Of a stretch of DNA of 64,000 bases, positions 37,045-47,068 are shown piece by piece. The notes beneath the pieces are model-generated. The model ran no database searches. It saw only the letters and a program-made list of their open reading frames with translations, and was not told the DNA's origin. Position 1 is the first letter of the stretch. The number at the start of each line of letters is the position of its first letter. A program made the position numbers and the translations under genes. The DNA is from Ignavibacteriales bacterium (lineage in GTDB: Bacteria; Bacteroidota; Ignavibacteria; Ignavibacteriales; SURF-24), in NCBI GenBank assembly GCA_026390815.1, contig JAPLFH010000047.1, forward strand, positions 1 to 64,000, written 5' to 3'.

Positions 37045-37398
37045 TTATATTTCTTTAAAAATATCAACAACTTTATTGAACTCATTTGATTTATCTAAGA
37101 AGTAATCTGCTCCATTATCCATACAAATTTTTTTATACTGCGGATAAGGATAATTTGTAAGAATAATAACTTTAATAGAGTGATTATTATTCTTTATATT
37201 TTTCAGAACATCAATACCGCTGCCTCCGGGCATGCTAATATCCAGGATTACTACATCAGGTTTAAGCTGATTAATTAAATCGATAGATTCCTGTACATTT
37301 TTGGCTTCGCCAATAATATTAATTCCTTTAACTTCATCAAAAATGTGTGCAAGTCTAACACGTACAATTGGCGAATCATCGGATATAAATACGTTCAT
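37045..37398 (-). CDS. Single-domain response regulator (receiver only)
   Basis: 117 residues from the ATG at 37398, where AAAGGA gives a good ribosome-binding site; an in-frame ATG 14 codons earlier lacks one. The whole protein is one NarL-type receiver: FISDDSP near the N-terminus (acidic pocket), phospho-acceptor Asp53 in DVVILDISMPGGSG, the threonine of ILTN and the lysine of FLDKS. There is no DNA-binding domain. It could relay phosphate or act by protein contact. It lies 250 bases beyond the NarL-type regulator on the same strand and converges on propeller copy 3 with only 13 bases between the stops. Confidence 0.88.
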   Translation of the reverse strand: MNVFISDDSPIVRVRLAHIFDEVKGINIIGEAKNVQESIDLINQLKPDVVILDISMPGGSGIDVLKNIKNNNHSIKVIILTNYPYPQYKKICMDNGADYFLDKSNEFNKVVDIFKEI

Positions 37399-37644
37399 AA
37401 ATTTTATTCCTTTCTGAGAATTGCCAAATATATTCTCCATAATAAAACCTAATTATTCAATAATTCATTTGTACTGTAAATTTTCTAAATTCTTTTAAAG
37501 ATTTTGATCAAAAACTTTCTTACTGCACTACTTTGTTCTATTTATACGATAAGAATTAACCTGTTAAGTTCCAAGCCAATTACATTGGATTTTATGTAAG
37601 AAAAATCACCCTTTTTCTGTAAGACAAAATCTTACAAAATATTT

Positions 37645-38274
37645 TTATACTAATTTATTTTGTAGTGCGTACCTGGTTAGTGCAGAATTTGTTTTTAATC
37701 CCATCTTTTCAAGCAATCTTGCCCGGTATGTGCTTACTGTTTTTACGCTAAGAGATAATTCCTCGGCAATTTGTTTTGCAGTTTTACCAGAAGCCATCAA
37801 CCTCATAACTTCAAATTCTCTATCGGATAAATTTTCGTGCAGCGGCTTGGTAGAATCCCGTTCAAAATCAGCTGCTAATAACTCAGCTAATTGACTGTTG
37901 ATATATTTTCTGCCATCAATAATTTTTTTAATTGCAGTAATTAATTCTTCAGGAGCACTATCTTTAGTAAGGTAGCCGGAAGCGCCAGCTTTTATACATC
38001 TTAATGCAAATTGATCACCAGGATGAACTGTTAGCACCAATACCGGAAGTTTAGGTTTATGCTTTTTAATTTCTTTAAGAATCTCTATTCCGTTCATACC
38101 CGGCATAGATATGTCCAGTATTACAATATCCCAGCTTTCTTTGAATATTTTATCCAATACAATCTGACCATTTTCAGCTTCACCACATATAAAGGTATTA
38201 TGCTCTTCCGAAAGAATTTGTTTTAATCCGGAGCGGATAATAGCATGGTCATCACCGATAAGTACCTTAATCAT
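37645..38274 (-). CDS. NarL/LuxR-type response regulator
   Basis: 209 residues. The receiver domain (1-120) has the phospho-acceptor Asp54 in DIVILDISMPGMNG and the switch residues VLTVH and YLTKD. A LuxR-type helix-turn-helix at 145-205 (LSDREFEVMRLMASGKTAKQIAEELSLSVKTVSTYRARLLEKMG) binds DNA. Its start codon overlaps the stop of the kinase gene (ATGA type, 38271-38274), so the pair is translationally coupled and is a cognate two-component system. Target genes are unknown; the TonB/propeller block next door is a reasonable candidate. Confidence 0.94.
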   Translation of the reverse strand: MIKVLIGDDHAIIRSGLKQILSEEHNTFICGEAENGQIVLDKIFKESWDIVILDISMPGMNGIEILKEIKKHKPKLPVLVLTVHPGDQFALRCIKAGASGYLTKDSAPEELITAIKKIIDGRKYINSQLAELLAADFERDSTKPLHENLSDREFEVMRLMASGKTAKQIAEELSLSVKTVSTYRARLLEKMGLKTNSALTRYALQNKLV

Positions 38275-41132
38275 ATTTCCTCATAATCATTATTGATGTT
38301 ATAAGAAGGAATTTTAACAATTACATTTGTCCCAGATTCAGATCCCAAAATTTTAAATTCACCTTCAAGCAATTCAGCTCTTTCATGCATTCCAAGCAAA
38401 CCTAAAGATTTTGTGTTTTGTATTTCGCTTTCTGTAATGCCTCTGCCGTTATCTTTAATTTCCAAAACAATAAAATTTTCATTCACATCTAATCTAATTT
38501 CAACTTCACTTGCCTGTGCGTGGCGGGCAACATTTGTAAGTGTTTCCTGGAAAATACGAAAAATTGCAGTAATCCTATTCTGTGGGATCTTTAATTCCTC
38601 CGGTAAGGATTTAATTTTACAAATTATACCAGTCCTGTTTTGAAAATCCTGCGCCTGCCATTCAATTGCTGCGGGAAGCCCAAGGTAATCCAATACACCC
38701 GGTCTAAGTTCAGAAGATATTTTCCGTACTGTGTTAATTGTTGAATCGATAAGCTGAGACATTGAACCAAGTTTATCAATAAGTAATTGATCGCTTGTTT
38801 CTGTGCTTTTGTATTTTTTCTCAAACCAGGCGATGTCCATCTTAATTCCAGTAAGTGATTGCCCCAATTCATCATGGATTTCCCGGGCAATTCTGGTTCG
38901 TTCTTCTTCTCTTGCAGATTGTAAGTGAGCGGATAGCCTTCTTAATTGTTGTCTTGAGTTGTTAAGTTGAATTTCTGCAGTTTGGATTTTCTGGAAAGCA
39001 AGTGCATTTTGAATTGCTATGGCAGCAATTTGTGCAAGAGAAATTAATTTTTCTACATCCTGATTATTAAAACCATTACTATCATTTTTGTTATCTATTT
39101 TCAGAAAACCAATTACTTCCTTTTGCGAATCAATAATTGGAAGACAAACCGAAGTCTGGATTTTAAATTTATAAACAATACTTTTTAAGCTGAAAGGATC
39201 GCTATCTGCGCTATTTGTTATATATGGTAATTTTGTCTCAAGTACTTTACCTGCTAATCCTTCATGCGGTTGCCAAATATATTCAAAATTGAATGGAGCT
39301 TTATTCTTAAAATATTTTTTACTTACAAAACCTTCCTCAATTCTTAAACCAGCAACACCATGTTCGGCATCTACCAATTTAATTCCTTCAGTAACCAGGA
39401 TATCAATAATTTGATCTACATCGAGTTCTGAGTTTAGCTTTTTGCTAACGTCCATCAAAGTTCTAATTGTAACTTCATCATTCTTTTTTGTTGAAATGTC
39501 TTTTGAATTTACAATTATTCCTTCTATTTGTGGAACGGTAAGTAAATTCTTTATTATACTTTCAAAGTGGCAGTAATTTCCATCTTTCTTTCTAAACCTG
39601 AATTCAAGAATTGTTTTATTATAATCGATATGCAACAAATTTCTTATGTTAGCTATAAATAATGGAAGATCTTCAGGATGAATGTACTGGAAAACTTTAG
39701 AGCCATTAAGTTCCTCCGGTTTGTATCCTAAAACAAATTCAGCGGATGGACTAACAAATTTAAAATACCCGTTTCTGTTAATAATTGTTTTTATGTCGAA
39801 GTCATTTTCAATTAAGGATCTAAAGTAAATTTCGGTCTTCTGAAGTTCTGCATTAATTTTTTTCTGGGCTGTTATATCCTGAGTAATTCCAACCATTTTA
39901 ATAATAGTGCCATCTTCCTGTCTTAACGTGTCACCTCTCGAAATTAAATCGCGAATACTTCCATCTGATCTGATGATTTTAAATTCAACAACAAACGATG
40001 TTTTCTCTTTCAGAACTCGTTCAAGGATTTGTAGTAACTTGTCACGGTCAGCCGGATGTATTGAATTAGATATAGTTTCAATATTAATATTTGCCGTGGG
40101 CTGAATACCATAAATTGAAAATAATCCGTCTGACCAGAAGAAACTTTCCTTTCTATAATCTATTTCCCAATGTCCAGAATGTGTTATTTCTTCTATTTCA
40201 TTTAATAGGATTTCTTTTTCTATTAACCTTTCTTCAACTTTTTTATGTTCAATTAACGATGCGAGATGTTGTGTTATTGTTGTAAGTAATTTTAGTAACC
40301 AATGATTTATTGGATTACTACCAAACTGGAAGAAAGCAAGCGCAGCAACAACTTCCTGGTTGTTAAGTATTGGAATTATCAGGTATGAATTTAAGCCGGT
40401 CTCTTTAATAAAAGATGCTCGCTTAAAATTATTTTCTTGCGATAAATCCTCAATCCAAACTGGGGATTTTGCTGTCCAGGCATTACCAACAATACCTTCC
40501 CCGGGTATTCCTTTGTAATCTTTTGTGCTTTCTGCAAATTCCATTATTGCTTCTGAATTGATATGCCAGGTAGAAATTTTTATTAAAGAATTGCTGATTT
40601 CATTAAGCATCCAGGCTTCTCCAAAAGGCCAACCTGTAAACCTGCATATTTCCCTTAACGTAATGTTTAATGATTCTTTTAGATTTCCAATTTCATTAAA
40701 TGCAAATACTAACGATTCTAATAAGCGAAGTTCTTCTTCAGTTTCTTTTCGGGAGGTTATATCAATTCCAATTGAAAGAATTAATTTTTGCTCGGCATAA
40801 ACTGTTGCATTCCAATATATCCATTTATATTTACCATTTTTACATTTTATCCTAAATTCTTGTCCTTCAGTTGCTTTTCCAATTCCTAAATTCTTAAGCG
40901 CTTTATTTGCTGATGTTAAATCTTCAGGATGAATCAAATCCTGATAATGAATTTTAATTATTTCTTCAGTAGAATAACCAAGAATAGATTCTACTTCATC
41001 GTTAATTAATTTAATTGACCCATCGAATCCGGATATCAAGAATAACTCGTGAGAAACAGAAAAGAATCTGTCTTTTAGAATATCGAAATCGATATTTTTA
41101 TTTGAATTGAAAAAATTCTTTTTCAATTTCAA
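38271..41132 (-). CDS. PAS/GAF sensor histidine kinase (HisKA_3, NarX-like)
   Basis: A cytosolic kinase of about 953 residues. Domain order: PAS (about 20-130), GAF (about 150-300), two or three further PAS domains with PAC ends (310-560), a second GAF (575-715), and the HisKA_3 helix with EEERTRIAREIHDELGQSLTG (phospho-His near 752). An HATPase domain ends in GLLGMHERAELLEGEF. It feeds the LuxR-type regulator that overlaps its end. The start is uncertain: the TTG at 41132 has no ribosome-binding site. An in-frame ATT at 41163-41165 has AAGGA seven bases upstream and would add 11 residues. Confidence 0.92.
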   Translation of the reverse strand: MKLKKNFFNSNKNIDFDILKDRFFSVSHELFLISGFDGSIKLINDEVESILGYSTEEIIKIHYQDLIHPEDLTSANKALKNLGIGKATEGQEFRIKCKNGKYKWIYWNATVYAEQKLILSIGIDITSRKETEEELRLLESLVFAFNEIGNLKESLNITLREICRFTGWPFGEAWMLNEISNSLIKISTWHINSEAIMEFAESTKDYKGIPGEGIVGNAWTAKSPVWIEDLSQENNFKRASFIKETGLNSYLIIPILNNQEVVAALAFFQFGSNPINHWLLKLLTTITQHLASLIEHKKVEERLIEKEILLNEIEEITHSGHWEIDYRKESFFWSDGLFSIYGIQPTANINIETISNSIHPADRDKLLQILERVLKEKTSFVVEFKIIRSDGSIRDLISRGDTLRQEDGTIIKMVGITQDITAQKKINAELQKTEIYFRSLIENDFDIKTIINRNGYFKFVSPSAEFVLGYKPEELNGSKVFQYIHPEDLPLFIANIRNLLHIDYNKTILEFRFRKKDGNYCHFESIIKNLLTVPQIEGIIVNSKDISTKKNDEVTIRTLMDVSKKLNSELDVDQIIDILVTEGIKLVDAEHGVAGLRIEEGFVSKKYFKNKAPFNFEYIWQPHEGLAGKVLETKLPYITNSADSDPFSLKSIVYKFKIQTSVCLPIIDSQKEVIGFLKIDNKNDSNGFNNQDVEKLISLAQIAAIAIQNALAFQKIQTAEIQLNNSRQQLRRLSAHLQSAREEERTRIAREIHDELGQSLTGIKMDIAWFEKKYKSTETSDQLLIDKLGSMSQLIDSTINTVRKISSELRPGVLDYLGLPAAIEWQAQDFQNRTGIICKIKSLPEELKIPQNRITAIFRIFQETLTNVARHAQASEVEIRLDVNENFIVLEIKDNGRGITESEIQNTKSLGLLGMHERAELLEGEFKILGSESGTNVIVKIPSYNINNDYEEI

Positions 41133-41342
41133 TTTATCTTTTGAAGGATTTAGAGATTTTTTAATTGATTTTTCCTTTTACTTAATTAAACAAACTGTTT
41201 ACCTGAATTTTAATCAAATTAAGAGTAATAATCATCCTGATTAAAATTATTAATTGTTGAATATGATTTGAAATAAGTCATTAGAATATTATTCAAACAA
41301 GAAAGAAAGAAGAAAAGTTTAAGAAGATTATTTTTTCTGGTA

Positions 41343-42620
41343 TTAAAAGAACTTATAGATTTCTTTCAGAATCTTATTTGTTGCTCCAGTATTGTCATTT
41401 ACATATCGATAAGCAACACAGCCCATTTCCTTGCGCATATCATTATTACTAAAAAGATTTCTTAGTGTACGGTAAGCCTGACTTTTAGTTTTGATAGTTT
41501 TTGCTCCACCCAACGCAACCAGCTTTTGTGCTTCCTGCGAATTTTCTATTTTTGGGCCAAACAGAACCGGAATACCATAAACTGCTGGTTCCAGAACATT
41601 GTGAATACCTTGCTTAAAACTACCTCCAACAAACGCAACTTGCGCATAATAGTAAAGAGTCAATAATATGCCAATAGAATCGATGATAACTATTTTTTCA
41701 TTTATGTATTCGTTCAAATAAGAAAATCTTATTGATAAAATTTTTCCTGCAAACTGGTTCTCCAATTTTTCCAAACGTTGAATCGTTGGTTCGTGAGGGA
41801 CTAAGAACAAAACAATATCTGTTTGGTATTCTATCAATTTAAGAAAGGCGGGGATAAAAATTTCTTCATCTGATTCCCAGGAACTGCCCATAACAAATAT
41901 TTTTTTACCTTTAAACAATTCTTCCTTAAATAATTTTTTTTCTTTTGCGGCAATACTTTTTTGAAATACCCGGTCAAACCGCGTATCTCCAACAGAACTG
42001 ATTTTATTATCTGGAATATTAAAATCTTTAAAATTATTTAAATCAGTTTCTGATACAGTTAGGATTTTAGTTAAATCCTTGTAAAGAGATTTGTGAAAAC
42101 TTTTAGAAATTGGGAGTTTCCGGCTTGAATCGCTTCGCATAGTTGCATCGACTAAAAGACAGGGAATATTGCTTTCTTTCATTGCCCAAATAAAATTTGG
42201 CCAGATATCATAACGCATTATAATTGCTAAATCGGGTTGGACAGTCTTAATAAATCTTTTTGCCAGAGAAGGAGTATCAAATGGAATGTAAGAAACAACA
42301 TCTGCAAAAGGGTAATTCTTAGAGTTTTCATATCCCGAAGGTGAAAAAAATGTAGCTAAAATATTTACTTCTCTTTCAGCCTTAAGCTGCTGGATTATTG
42401 GTTTCGCCTGCTCAAATTCTCCCATCGAAGATGAATGGAACCATATAAGTTTCTTTTTTTTATCCAAGGCAATTAATGCAAGAACCAAATCTTCATACAA
42501 TCTTTTCCTATCTCTAATTCCTTTCCTTATTTTGGGATTAAACAAGGAACCAATTTGAAGTCCTACAAAAAGCAGAGGAATAAATATTCCGTTATATATT
42601 AAAAACCAAATTTTTTTCAT
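41343..42620 (-). CDS. waaA: 3-deoxy-D-manno-octulosonic acid (Kdo) transferase
   Basis: A 425-residue membrane-anchored glycosyltransferase that adds Kdo from CMP-Kdo to lipid A on the inner face of the inner membrane. An N-terminal hydrophobic anchor (MKKIWFLIYNGIFIPLLFVGLQIG) is followed by LIWFHSSSMGEFEQAKPII with the catalytic glutamate. The family motif 'RYDIWPNF' is present, with GSSWESDEE and FVGGSFKQGIHNVLEPAVYG in the nucleotide domain. It overlaps the heptosyltransferase gene by four bases (ATGA), so the two form an LPS-core operon. This supports a Gram-negative envelope with Kdo-lipid A. Confidence 0.95.
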   Translation of the reverse strand: MKKIWFLIYNGIFIPLLFVGLQIGSLFNPKIRKGIRDRKRLYEDLVLALIALDKKKKLIWFHSSSMGEFEQAKPIIQQLKAEREVNILATFFSPSGYENSKNYPFADVVSYIPFDTPSLAKRFIKTVQPDLAIIMRYDIWPNFIWAMKESNIPCLLVDATMRSDSSRKLPISKSFHKSLYKDLTKILTVSETDLNNFKDFNIPDNKISSVGDTRFDRVFQKSIAAKEKKLFKEELFKGKKIFVMGSSWESDEEIFIPAFLKLIEYQTDIVLFLVPHEPTIQRLEKLENQFAGKILSIRFSYLNEYINEKIVIIDSIGILLTLYYYAQVAFVGGSFKQGIHNVLEPAVYGIPVLFGPKIENSQEAQKLVALGGAKTIKTKSQAYRTLRNLFSNNDMRKEMGCVAYRYVNDNTGATNKILKEIYKFF

Positions 42621-43609
42621 ATTGTAATTAAAAAATCATTAATCATTTTTAAAGTGTATTCTGGTGTAAGATCAATCATACATTTAAAATGTTTCTTCGG
42701 GCAATCTTTTCTTCCTATATGAGAACAAGGTCTGCAAGATAATGAATTGTTCTCTAAAATTAAATTTTTGTTTTTATATGGAATGAAACCAAATTCTTTA
42801 ACTGTGGATCCCATTATCATTACAACCGGAACTTTAAGAGCGCAAGCCAGATGTGTAAGACCGGAATCGTTACATATAACCGCTTTGCAATTTTTCATCT
42901 CTGTTGCTGTTTGAAGCAAATGGTTTTCATTGCTTAAATTAATTGAAGAAGGAATTTTTTTTGCGATTTTTTCACAAATTACTTTGTCATCTTTGCCACC
43001 AAACAATGCTATTTTATATCCATTTTTTGAAAGTGCAATTCCCAATTGAATAAAATATTCCGCAGGCCACATTTTTGTAAAATGTTTAGATCCAGGACAG
43101 AGACCAATATAATTATCTTTCTTTCTTATTTTTTGCGGAAGATTATTTGGAAGAAATATTTCAAGTCCTAAATCATCTAATTCAAATTGAGATACTGTAT
43201 TAGCATATCGGATGGGTATCGGAGGCAAATCCGTCATCCTGTTTATTTTAAACTTAACCAGAAGAAATTTATCAATTGTTTTTTTGTGGAATCGCACTGA
43301 TTCAATTCCAAGAGTTCTTACAATTTTATTACTGCGCAAATTGTTCTGAAGATCAATAATTAAATCATATTTTTTACTTTTCAGTTCTTTCACCAATCTT
43401 TCATCATTTTGATTTTCATAAAGGAAGAGATCTGAAATGTGCGGACTATTAGAATAAACATCCCGGTATTCCATGCGCAGCAAAAAATCAATCTCTGTAT
43501 TCCATTGATTTTTTAATGATCGTACCAACGGAGTTGATAATAGAATATCACCAAGTGAGCTTAAACGAATAATTAAAATTCTTTTCGGTTTATTCAATTT
43601 AATTTCCAA
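42617..43609 (-). CDS. Glycosyltransferase family 9 (heptosyltransferase-like)
   Basis: A 330-residue GT-B enzyme of the ADP-heptose:LPS heptosyltransferase family. N-terminal RILIIRLSSLGDILLSTPLVRSLK and C-terminal CPGSKHFTKMWPAEYF and CNDSGLTHLACALKVPVVMIMGST are diagnostic. It transfers heptose (or a related sugar) to the LPS inner core in the cytoplasm. It is the first gene of the pair with waaA, with a four-base overlap. Whether it is heptosyltransferase I, II or III cannot be settled from sequence alone. Confidence 0.92.
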   Translation of the reverse strand: MEIKLNKPKRILIIRLSSLGDILLSTPLVRSLKNQWNTEIDFLLRMEYRDVYSNSPHISDLFLYENQNDERLVKELKSKKYDLIIDLQNNLRSNKIVRTLGIESVRFHKKTIDKFLLVKFKINRMTDLPPIPIRYANTVSQFELDDLGLEIFLPNNLPQKIRKKDNYIGLCPGSKHFTKMWPAEYFIQLGIALSKNGYKIALFGGKDDKVICEKIAKKIPSSINLSNENHLLQTATEMKNCKAVICNDSGLTHLACALKVPVVMIMGSTVKEFGFIPYKNKNLILENNSLSCRPCSHIGRKDCPKKHFKCMIDLTPEYTLKMINDFLITI

Positions 43610-43804
43610 AACCTGTTCTAAAGAAATGTGCGAATGAGAATAATGTGACTGAATCTTTGCTTTTCTGACTTCATTTCAACTTTCAACATTTATTTCAACG
43701 GTAAATTTAGTTAAATAAGAATTGTCCTTCCAATAAAAGTTAATTGTAGTTTAAGCAACAGTTAATTATTTTTAGGAAGCAATTTTAAAGTGAAAGGAAA
43801 TTAA

Positions 43805-44080
43805 ATGACATCATTACCACCTCCATCAACTAAGAAATTTTCAGAAGATACAACTGAAAAAAAAGTATATAATATTGTTGAAAAATTATCTGGAAACATT
43901 CCTGTTCCAAATGACAGAAACCGGTTAGGTTATTGCCTTTATAAATTTGTAAAAGGGGAAGGGGATAATCCTGAGATTCTTGTTAAATCTACTAAGATTA
44001 AAATTGTAGAAGTTTCTCCAAAGGAACTTGCCCAAAAATTAAATGAAGAATTAGTTAATGCAAAACTCGTGGAAAAATAA
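43805..44080 (+). CDS. Small conserved-looking protein of unknown function
   Basis: 91 residues starting MTSLPPPSTKKFSEDTTEKK, with no signal peptide or membrane helix and many lysines and glutamates. AAAGGA stands at the right distance from the ATG and codon use matches the neighbours, so it looks real. The middle part (NIPVPNDRNRLGYCLYKFVKG) is the most distinctive. No family was recognised. It stands alone, divergent from the heptosyltransferase and convergent with fbp. Confidence 0.65.
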   Translation: MTSLPPPSTKKFSEDTTEKKVYNIVEKLSGNIPVPNDRNRLGYCLYKFVKGEGDNPEILVKSTKIKIVEVSPKELAQKLNEELVNAKLVEK

Positions 44081-44123
44081 AACTATCCAGTAGTGCTTAT
44101 ATAAAATAAAGGTATTTCTATTT

Positions 44124-45134
44124 TTATTTTGATTCGCCCATTGCCAGAAATTTTTCTACCATTTTAACATCAAATTCACTTCCTATAAAAATCGGGGTTC
44201 TTTCATGCAGTGATTTTGGTTGAATATCTAAGATTCTCTTACAACCATCCGAAGCTTTGCCGCCAGCATTCTCAACAATAAATGCCATTGGGTTGCATTC
44301 ATACATTAAACGCAATTTCCCTTTTGGATTTCTGGAATCCGCTGGATACATAAAGATTCCACCATAAAGAAGATTGCGATGAATGTCTGCACACATTGAA
44401 CCGATATAACGTGAGGCATAAGGTCTTTCAGTTTCTTTGTCTTCTTCCTGCAGGTACTTGATATATATTTTCAAACCCGGATGCCAGTATTTGTAATTTC
44501 CTTCATTGATTGAATAAATTTTCCCTTTCTTAGGAATTTGAATATTTTCATGTGAAAGCAGAAATTCTCCAACAGCAGGGTCCAAAGTAAATCCATGCAC
44601 TCTGTGACCAGCGGTGTACACCAAAATTGTGCTTGAGCCATAAAGAATGTAACCAGCAACTTCTTGCTTAAATCCGCTTTGAAGACAGTCTTCAATTGTT
44701 CCGGCATTTCCGTCATCCGGTGTAATTCTTTTATAAACAGAAAATATAGTTCCGATGCTAATGTTTGCATCAATATTTGATGATCCATCCAGCGGATCGA
44801 AAAGCATTAAGTATTTTCCTCGTTTAAATTTTGGTGGAATGTGGATAATATTTTCTTCTTCTTCCGAAGCCATTACGCATAAATGTCCACCGTGATCCAT
44901 CGCTTTATAAAGCATGTCGTGGGCAAAGATATCTAATTTTTTAACTTGTTCGCCATGGATATTACTGTTACCAGTGTAACCAAGAATATTTACCAATCCG
45001 GCTTTATTAACTTCCAGTGAAATAACTTTTGCTGCAAGAATTAAATCGGAAAGCAATGCTGAAAGCTCTCCAGTTGCTTTGGGATGCAACTTCTGCTGTT
45101 CCAAAATATGACGTTCCAATGTCATAAATCTCAT
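44124..45134 (-). CDS. fbp: Fructose-1,6-bisphosphatase class 1
   Basis: 336 residues. It dephosphorylates fructose 1,6-bisphosphate in gluconeogenesis, in the cytoplasm. Metal and substrate motifs are clear: ASEEEENI, LMLFDPLDGSSNIDANISIGTIFSVY near residue 110, RYIGSMCADIHRNLLYGGIFMYP near 240 and LRLMYECNPMAFIVENAGG near 270. The length is as expected. A start three codons later (MTLERHI) is possible. It is a single gene 96 bases downstream of the ABC exporter on the same strand. Confidence 0.97.
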   Translation of the reverse strand: MRFMTLERHILEQQKLHPKATGELSALLSDLILAAKVISLEVNKAGLVNILGYTGNSNIHGEQVKKLDIFAHDMLYKAMDHGGHLCVMASEEEENIIHIPPKFKRGKYLMLFDPLDGSSNIDANISIGTIFSVYKRITPDDGNAGTIEDCLQSGFKQEVAGYILYGSSTILVYTAGHRVHGFTLDPAVGEFLLSHENIQIPKKGKIYSINEGNYKYWHPGLKIYIKYLQEEDKETERPYASRYIGSMCADIHRNLLYGGIFMYPADSRNPKGKLRLMYECNPMAFIVENAGGKASDGCKRILDIQPKSLHERTPIFIGSEFDVKMVEKFLAMGESK

Positions 45135-45230
45135 GATATATTCGCTCTAATTAAATTTAACGATGTAATTTTATTCCAAATTTGGTTTGATTAGTTTTCA
45201 GATGAACCCCTACAAAAATATAAAAAGTAA

Positions 45231-47024
45231 TTATGCTGTTTTTGAAATTTCCTGATCTTTATACTGAAGTTGATACAATTTATAGTAAATACCTTTCTTA
45301 GCAAGTAATTCCTGATGATTACCCATTTCACGCAATTCACCTTTGTGCATTACAATTATATTATCAGCATTCTGGATGGTTGATAACCGGTGGGCAATTA
45401 CAATTGCCGTTCTTCCCACCAAAAGTTTTTCAATTGCCTGTTGAATTAAAATTTCAGTTTCAGTATCCACGCTTGAAGTTGCTTCATCAAGAATAAGAAT
45501 TTGCGGATTATAAGCAAGCGCTCTTGCAAATGAAAGTAACTGCTTTTGTCCCACACTTAAAGTCGCACCTTTTTCTTTTACAACTTCGTTGTATTGATCT
45601 GGCAAGGACATTATGAATTTATGAGCGCCAACATTTTTTGCTGCTTCAATAATTGTTTCTTCAGTAATGTCAGGATTGTTCAAGCTAATGTTGGATTTAA
45701 TTGTACCGGAAAAAAGAAAAACATCCTGTAAAACGATAGATATATATTTCCTGAGTTCTCTTTTATCAACTGTCTTAATGTCAACTCCATCAACAAGTAT
45801 TTGTCCTTTGTTGATGTCATAAAATCGGGTTAGAATATTTATTAGGCTTGTTTTGCCAGCACCTGTGGCGCCTACAATTGCTATTGTTTCACCTGGATTT
45901 ATTTTGAAAGAAACATTTTTTAAAATATAGTTTTCTGAATTATATGCAAACCAAACATTCTTAAATTCCACCTCACCAGTTACTTTTTTAATTTGAACCG
46001 GAGTTTCAGGATTAAGTACAAAAGTATTATTGTCTAACAATTTAAAAATTCTTTCTGAAGAAGCCATTGCTGTTTGCATTATATTATATTTTTCAGAAAG
46101 ATCCCGGATTGGTCTGAAAAACATTTCTGTGTATTGTATGAATGCAAATAAAACTCCAATTGTCATATATCCCTGAACAATTTGACCGCCGCCATACCAA
46201 ATGATCAGAGCAAATGCGATAGAACTTAGAAATTCAACTCCCGGAAAGAAAACAGCATAATAAAAAATTGATTTTATGTTAGCCTGAGTATGATCATTAT
46301 TAATCGAAGAGAATTTTTGAAGCTCATCCTTTTGTTTATTAAAAATCTGAACAACGTTCATTCCGGTAACATGTTCCTGCATATATGAGTTTAACCTGGC
46401 AAGGTGAAATCTTACATCGCGATAGGTATCTCTTACTTTTTTTCTGAAAAGGAATGTACCATAAAACAGAACTGGCAATACTGATAATGTAACTAAAGCT
46501 AACTGCCAATCCATAAAAAACATAAAACCAAAAATCCATACTATAATGAACAAATCACTAAAGACCATAACGATACCGGAAGAAAACATTTCATTTAATG
46601 ATTCCACATCGTTTGTAACTCTGGTTACTAATCTTCCGATTGGTGTTTTATCAAAGAATTTGAGTGAAAGTTTTTGAATATGAGCAAATATTTTAGTCCG
46701 CAAATCATAAATTATTTTTTGCCCCATATATTCAGTGTAATATGTAAGGTAGTACTGGATTATAGACTGAAGAACGAGTGAACCAATTAAACCAAGAGTT
46801 ATTAAAAGCAAACCATGATAATCTTTATTCTTAATGCTGTCATCAATGGCTATTTTTGTTAAGTAAGGTCTAAGTGGTCCAAGCGCTGCAACAACAACAT
46901 TTAACAGTATAGCAAGGATTACATACTTTTTGTAAGGTCTAACATAACTTAAAAGTCTTTTCATCAACTTGGAATCGTATGCTTTACCTAAAATCTCATC
47001 GTCAGTTTTATAATCTTGGGACAT
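45231..47024 (-). CDS. ABC exporter half-transporter, catalytically complete subunit
   Basis: 597 residues: six membrane helices (about 30-330) fused to an ATPase domain. The nucleotide domain has Walker A GATGAGKTS, Q-loop VLQDVF, signature LSVGQKQ, Walker B ILILDEATSSVD with the catalytic glutamate, and H-loop AHRLST. This is the TM288/BmrD-like partner of the upstream gene, which has a degenerate Walker B. Together they should form a heterodimeric exporter of lipids, drugs or peptides in the inner membrane. The two genes are separated by a 133-base gap largely made of 7-bp repeats. Confidence 0.92.
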   Translation of the reverse strand: MSQDYKTDDEILGKAYDSKLMKRLLSYVRPYKKYVILAILLNVVVAALGPLRPYLTKIAIDDSIKNKDYHGLLLITLGLIGSLVLQSIIQYYLTYYTEYMGQKIIYDLRTKIFAHIQKLSLKFFDKTPIGRLVTRVTNDVESLNEMFSSGIVMVFSDLFIIVWIFGFMFFMDWQLALVTLSVLPVLFYGTFLFRKKVRDTYRDVRFHLARLNSYMQEHVTGMNVVQIFNKQKDELQKFSSINNDHTQANIKSIFYYAVFFPGVEFLSSIAFALIIWYGGGQIVQGYMTIGVLFAFIQYTEMFFRPIRDLSEKYNIMQTAMASSERIFKLLDNNTFVLNPETPVQIKKVTGEVEFKNVWFAYNSENYILKNVSFKINPGETIAIVGATGAGKTSLINILTRFYDINKGQILVDGVDIKTVDKRELRKYISIVLQDVFLFSGTIKSNISLNNPDITEETIIEAAKNVGAHKFIMSLPDQYNEVVKEKGATLSVGQKQLLSFARALAYNPQILILDEATSSVDTETEILIQQAIEKLLVGRTAIVIAHRLSTIQNADNIIVMHKGELREMGNHQELLAKKGIYYKLYQLQYKDQEISKTA

Positions 47025-47068
47025 ATTTATATTATTTTTATAAAATTATCATTCATTAAAAAACAATT

